24,647 nt of DNA from a virus: the IMG/VR virus record IMGVR_UViG_3300030294_000155, positions 1 through 24,647 of that record; one strand, written 5' to 3'. The position numbers and the translations under genes are program-made. The notes below the pieces were generated by a model. It ran no database searches and had not been told where the DNA came from. It saw only the letters and a program-made list of their open reading frames with translations. Positions within the stretch are counted from its first letter, which is position 1, and each line of letters begins with the position of its first letter. Shown piece by piece: positions 21,387 through 24,647 of this stretch.

Positions 21387-22979
21387 GAAGAACCTTTGCC
21401 CGCAGGAGGAAGTTGTTTACTTGGCAGTATCAACCTTTCAGAATTTGTCAAAGATAACGATTTTGATTTTGATGGATTTAAACACACTGTTGATGTATCC
21501 GTTAAGGCACTTAATGATATCTTAGAAGAGGGTTTACCACTTCATCCATTGCAAGAACAAAGAGATAGTGTAGCAAAATGGAGACAAATCGGGTTAGGAA
21601 TGTTTGGATTAGCTGATCTATTAATTAAACTAGGTATTACATATGGAGATAATAATTCAATTTTTTTATGTGATAAAATCGGGAAAATTATGATTAACCA
21701 AGCATTGCAAACATCAGCTATGTTAGCCAAAGAATATGGTGCTTTTCCTGCATGTAATATTGAAGAAATTATGTCAACTGACTTTTTCAAAGATAATGCA
21801 ACCAACGAAACTAAAATGTTTGTTAAAACTTATGGATTAAGAAACTCTCAATTACTTACAATTGCACCTACTGGTACGCTATCTACTATGCTTAGAATAT
21901 CTGGTGGTATAGAACCTATATTCGCAAATTCATATGAGCGCACGACACAATCATTACATGGCAAAGATGTAATTTATAAAGTATATACACCAATTGTAGA
22001 ACAATATCTTAAAGACCATAATATAACTGATGAAAAAGATTTGCCAAAATATTTTATTACATCACAGAAATTACATTATACAAATCGTATTAATATGCAA
22101 TCAACTTGGCAACGTCATATCGATGCATCTATAAGTTCAACCGTAAATGTTCCTAATGAATTTACTATTGAGAACGTAGAAGATTTATATATGTATGGAT
22201 ATACAATGGGATTAAAAGGTATTACAATTTACAGAGATGGATGTAAAAGAAGTGGTGTTCTTTCAACGGCAGATTCAACTAAGACAGAAGAAGCTGAAAC
22301 TAAAGTTGAAGACGATCAAGAACAAGAAAATTTCTTAAAACGTGGTGATATTCTTTTAGTAAGTGACGATGAAATTGGTAAAAAACGTGATCTTGTAACT
22401 GGATGTGGTACATTACATTGTAACGCTTGGTTCGATCCAGAGACAGGAAATTTGCTTGAAACATACTTTAGCAAGGGTTCAACTGGTGGATGTTTAAACT
22501 CATTAACAGGGCTTTCTCGTATGATTTCTTTAAGTGCAAGACTTGGTGGAGATATCCACACTATTATTGATCAGTTAAACAGTTGTGGTATATGCCCATC
22601 ATATCATGATAGAACTAGAACACTACACGACACATCAAAAGGTACTTGTTGCCCTGTAGCAATTGGAAACGCACTATTAGATATGTACAAAGATGTACGT
22701 AGTGATTTAGGATTAGATGATGATGAAGACGAAGATGAAGATAATTCAGATAAGATAGATATTGAGAGCGTAGAAGAAATGAATAAAGCGGTTAAAAATA
22801 TCTCAAAGATCACAATTAAAAATGCTGAAATTATCGGAAATGTTTTAAAATCTATTAAGCCTAAATTAGTATCAGAACAAGATTTAATTGACAATGATAT
22901 CTGTCCTCAATGTGGAGATAAATTATTACATAGTGGTGGTTGTATTCAGTGTAGTTGTGGTTGGAGCAAATGTCTATAA
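21387..22979 (+). CDS. nrdJ: class II ribonucleotide reductase, exon 2
   Basis: 530 codons joined in frame to exon 1. It begins EEPLPAGGSCLLGSINLSEF, supplying the active-site Glu. Blocks typical of the alpha-barrel follow: QIGLGMFGLADLLIKLGITYG (given as a region near 21592), LLTIAPTGTLSTML, ITIYRDGCKRSGVL. Then a TSCPD domain (CGTLHCNAWFDPETG, STGGCLNSLTGLSRM), a very acidic stretch DDDEDEDEDN, and a C-terminal cysteine module CPQCGDKL...CIQCSCGWSKC for metal binding or redox relay. The TSCPD domain and NPCxEP signature point to NrdJ rather than class I NrdA/E. Unspliced RNA could yield this part only from an internal codon such as TTG 21396, which would lack the active-site Asn and Cys. 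Confidence 0.93.
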   Translation, partial: EEPLPAGGSCLLGSINLSEFVKDNDFDFDGFKHTVDVSVKALNDILEEGLPLHPLQEQRDSVAKWRQIGLGMFGLADLLIKLGITYGDNNSIFLCDKIGKIMINQALQTSAMLAKEYGAFPACNIEEIMSTDFFKDNATNETKMFVKTYGLRNSQLLTIAPTGTLSTMLRISGGIEPIFANSYERTTQSLHGKDVIYKVYTPIVEQYLKDHNITDEKDLPKYFITSQKLHYTNRINMQSTWQRHIDASISSTVNVPNEFTIENVEDLYMYGYTMGLKGITIYRDGCKRSGVLSTADSTKTEEAETKVEDDQEQENFLKRGDILLVSDDEIGKKRDLVTGCGTLHCNAWFDPETGNLLETYFSKGSTGGCLNSLTGLSRMISLSARLGGDIHTIIDQLNSCGICPSYHDRTRTLHDTSKGTCCPVAIGNALLDMYKDVRSDLGLDDDEDEDEDNSDKIDIESVEEMNKAVKNISKITIKNAEIIGNVLKSIKPKLVSEQDLIDNDICPQCGDKLLHSGGCIQCSCGWSKCL

Positions 22980-23012
22980 TTTAAATAAAATTTTAAAGGA
23001 GATAAATAATTA

Positions 23013-23450
23013 ATGGATATTAGAATTAAAAAATTAGATCAAAAAGCAAAAATTCCAACAAGAGGTTCAGAACATGCGGCAGGATGGGATTTATATGCTT
23101 GCCTTGATAATCCTATATTAATTAAAGCAGGAGAAACAATAAAAGTTAAAACAGGATTATCGTTTGAAGTTCCTGTGGGATACGCAGGATTTGTATTTGC
23201 AAGAAGTGGATTAGCAACCAGTCAAGGTCTTGCTCCTGCTAATAAAGTGGGAGTTTGTGATCCAGATTATAGGGGAGATTATACAGTAGCACTACATAAT
23301 CATAGTGATAAAAATGTAATTGTAGAACCATATGATAGAATTGCACAAGTTGTATTTATGCCTTATTTAGAAACTAATTTAATACTTTCTGATGAATTAT
23401 CTGAAACAGTTCGTGGTGTGGGTGGATTCGGTTCAACAGGAGTAAAATAA
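23013..23450 (+). CDS. dut: dUTP diphosphatase
   Basis: 145 aa, the usual length of trimeric dUTPases. All five motifs are present: AAGWDLYA at 22-29, RSGLATSQGL at 64-73, NKVGVCDPDYRGDYTVAL at 77-94 (uracil pocket and catalytic Asp), YDRIAQVVFMP at 106-116, and the Gly-rich C-terminal arm RGVGGFGSTG at 134-143. It converts dUTP to dUMP, preventing uracil incorporation and feeding dTMP synthesis, which fits a ThyX-like neighbour. AAAGGAGA precedes the ATG. The following homing gene starts at the base after the stop. Confidence 0.96.
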   Translation: MDIRIKKLDQKAKIPTRGSEHAAGWDLYACLDNPILIKAGETIKVKTGLSFEVPVGYAGFVFARSGLATSQGLAPANKVGVCDPDYRGDYTVALHNHSDKNVIVEPYDRIAQVVFMPYLETNLILSDELSETVRGVGGFGSTGVK

Positions 23451-24626
23451 ATGCCTAAACTTTATATATATAATGTAGGTGATATTGTTGAAACTAAAAC
23501 TGGATATATTAAAATATTAAAACAAATTAAAATACAAAAGAAAGATTGTACAATTAATGGTTATGATTATCAGTGTAATATTGACGGAAACATTGGAATA
23601 ATCAACGAATATGATTTATTATTAAAAAAAGGTTGTCCTGTATGTTCTAATAGAAAAATTCTTGTTGGATATAATGATATGTGGACAACTAATCCAAATT
23701 TAACTTCGAAATTATTAAACAAAGAAGATGGATATAAATATACAGAAAAATGTGGTACAAAAGTTGATTGGGTATGTCCAATATGCGGAAATATTATTCA
23801 AAATAAATCTATAGAAAATACGAATAAACAAGGTTTGTCGTGTCCAAAATGTTCTGATGGTATATCTTATCCAGAAAAAATTATGTATAACTTGTTAAAG
23901 CAATTAAATATTAAATTTAAATATCAATATTCACCATTATGGTGCAAATATGAATTAAATAATAAAACAAAGTATGGAGTTTATGATTTTTATATACAGG
24001 AAAGTAATTTAATTGTAGAAACAGATGGTGGTTGGCATTATGAGGACAATAATCTTACAGATAACACATTAGAAAATGTTTTAGATATAGATAGAATAAA
24101 AGATAAAATAGCAAAAGAACATGGAATTGAAATTGTGAGAATTGATTGTAAAAAGAGTGAATTTGAATACATAAAAAATAATACTATATCTAGTAAATTA
24201 AATAATATATTTAATTTACTAGATATAGATTGGTTAAATATAAATAAACATAGTCAAAAATCAATTATTTATGAAATATGTAAATATAAAAACAAACACT
24301 CTAATATGACAACAAAAGAAATTAGTGAAATTTTTAATATAAATTCACATACAGTATGGAAATATTTAAAACTAGGCAACGAATTTAAATGGTGTAACTA
24401 TAACATATCAAAAGAGCGTAAAAATGTTGGTATAAAAAATGGAAGAAAAATAATATGTTTAACTAATGGAATTATATATAACTCATGTAAAAAAGCTAGT
24501 GATATTTATAGGATTAACGTTTCTGGAATAATTAATTGCTGTAGACACAGACAAAGATATTCTGGAAAGTCAAAAAATGGAGTATCATTAGGTTGGATGT
24601 ATTTATCAGAATACTTAGGAGAATAA
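23451..24626 (+). CDS. homing endonuclease, EDxHD/Vsr-like fold with zinc ribbons
   Basis: 391 aa. N-terminal cysteine pairs CPVC at 62-65, CPIC at 109-112 and CPKC at 131-134 form zinc-ribbon repeats. The nuclease core is at about 140-235: YDFYIQESNLIVETDGGWHY with Asp179, Glu190, Asp192 and His196, then DIDRIKDKIAKEHGIEIVRID, a pattern of the Vsr-like/EDxHD homing family represented by I-Bth0305I. A helix-turn-helix (TTKEISEIFNINSHTVWKYL, near 285) and a NUMOD1-like end (RKIICLTNGIIYNSCKKASD) give DNA specificity. It is free-standing between dut and the next gene. AGGAG in the end of dut serves as ribosome site. Its first residues MPKLY resemble the next gene's MSKLY. Confidence 0.78.
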   Translation: MPKLYIYNVGDIVETKTGYIKILKQIKIQKKDCTINGYDYQCNIDGNIGIINEYDLLLKKGCPVCSNRKILVGYNDMWTTNPNLTSKLLNKEDGYKYTEKCGTKVDWVCPICGNIIQNKSIENTNKQGLSCPKCSDGISYPEKIMYNLLKQLNIKFKYQYSPLWCKYELNNKTKYGVYDFYIQESNLIVETDGGWHYEDNNLTDNTLENVLDIDRIKDKIAKEHGIEIVRIDCKKSEFEYIKNNTISSKLNNIFNLLDIDWLNINKHSQKSIIYEICKYKNKHSNMTTKEISEIFNINSHTVWKYLKLGNEFKWCNYNISKERKNVGIKNGRKIICLTNGIIYNSCKKASDIYRINVSGIINCCRHRQRYSGKSKNGVSLGWMYLSEYLGE

Positions 24627-24630
24627 ATTT

Positions 24631-24647
24631 ATGTCTAAATTATATTT
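24631..24647 (+). CDS. start of next gene, possibly thymidine kinase (partial)
   Basis: Only ATG TCT AAA TTA TAT plus two bases is inside the window, reading MSKLY. AGGAG lies about 10 nt upstream in the end of the homing gene. Bacterial and phage thymidine kinases often begin MxKLYFxYG, and a thymidine kinase would fit beside dUTPase and reductase. With five residues this is only a suggestion. Confidence 0.35.

Noticed and set aside
22604-22894. 96-codon - strand frame with a Ser run
   Set aside because: The Ser run is the reverse of the reductase's acidic GAT/GAA tract, so this is a shadow of nrdJ.
1-24647. tRNA genes, CRISPR arrays, insertion sequences or attachment sites
   Set aside because: No cloverleaf with conserved T-loop bases, no regularly spaced repeats and no transposase or integrase frames were found by eye.

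Overview
The window looks like part of a large tailed-phage genome (or a phage-derived element) from a low-GC Gram-positive host, probably Bacillota such as Clostridium or Bacillus relatives. The evidence is strong A+T richness, purine-rich Shine-Dalgarno sites, sigma-A type promoters, every gene on the + strand with stop/start overlaps, many tiny zinc-ribbon ORFs, free-standing homing endonucleases, and a phage replication and nucleotide-metabolism gene set. No tRNA, rRNA, CRISPR or insertion sequence was seen.

Layout. Positions 1-6586 hold the tail of an upstream gene, an Rnl5-type RNA ligase, a run of small unrecognised, membrane or zinc-ribbon genes, an RlaP-type nucleotidyltransferase and a kinase-HD fusion. 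With the ligase, the last two form a plausible RNA end-healing and sealing set. A terminator and a strong promoter lead into a ~205-nt structured leader and a DUF2828/TROVE-like (Ro60-like) vWA gene (6931-8424). Three related RNA elements flank this gene, two in the leader and one after the stop codon. They share an ACAGC motif and an A/U-rich core enclosed by a 7-bp or longer stem whose sequence differs between copies. A phage Ro-type RNP with its own small RNAs is the most novel candidate system here.

Positions 8610-18096 are the replication and recombination module: two small genes, a Sak4-like ATPase, SSB, a Cas4/RecB-like nuclease, primase-helicase and a DnaE-type polymerase. A GIY-YIG homing endonuclease sits before the primase and an HNH/AP2 one before the polymerase.

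Positions 18097-24647 are mainly the nucleotide-supply module: a divergent ThyX-like protein, a guanylate-kinase-like enzyme, a class II ribonucleotide reductase, dUTPase and the first codons of a possible thymidine kinase. A secreted SleB-like hydrolase and an unrecognised small gene precede these, and a third (EDxHD/Vsr-fold) homing endonuclease precedes the last gene. The reductase is split by a ~308-nt ORF-less intron with group I hallmarks, inserted between the Cys and Glu codons of the NPCxE active-site motif.

Four promoters share the same ACTTGAC and ACTATAATATA blocks. All three homing genes start with a short copy of the start region of the gene they precede, suggesting insertion at gene starts.
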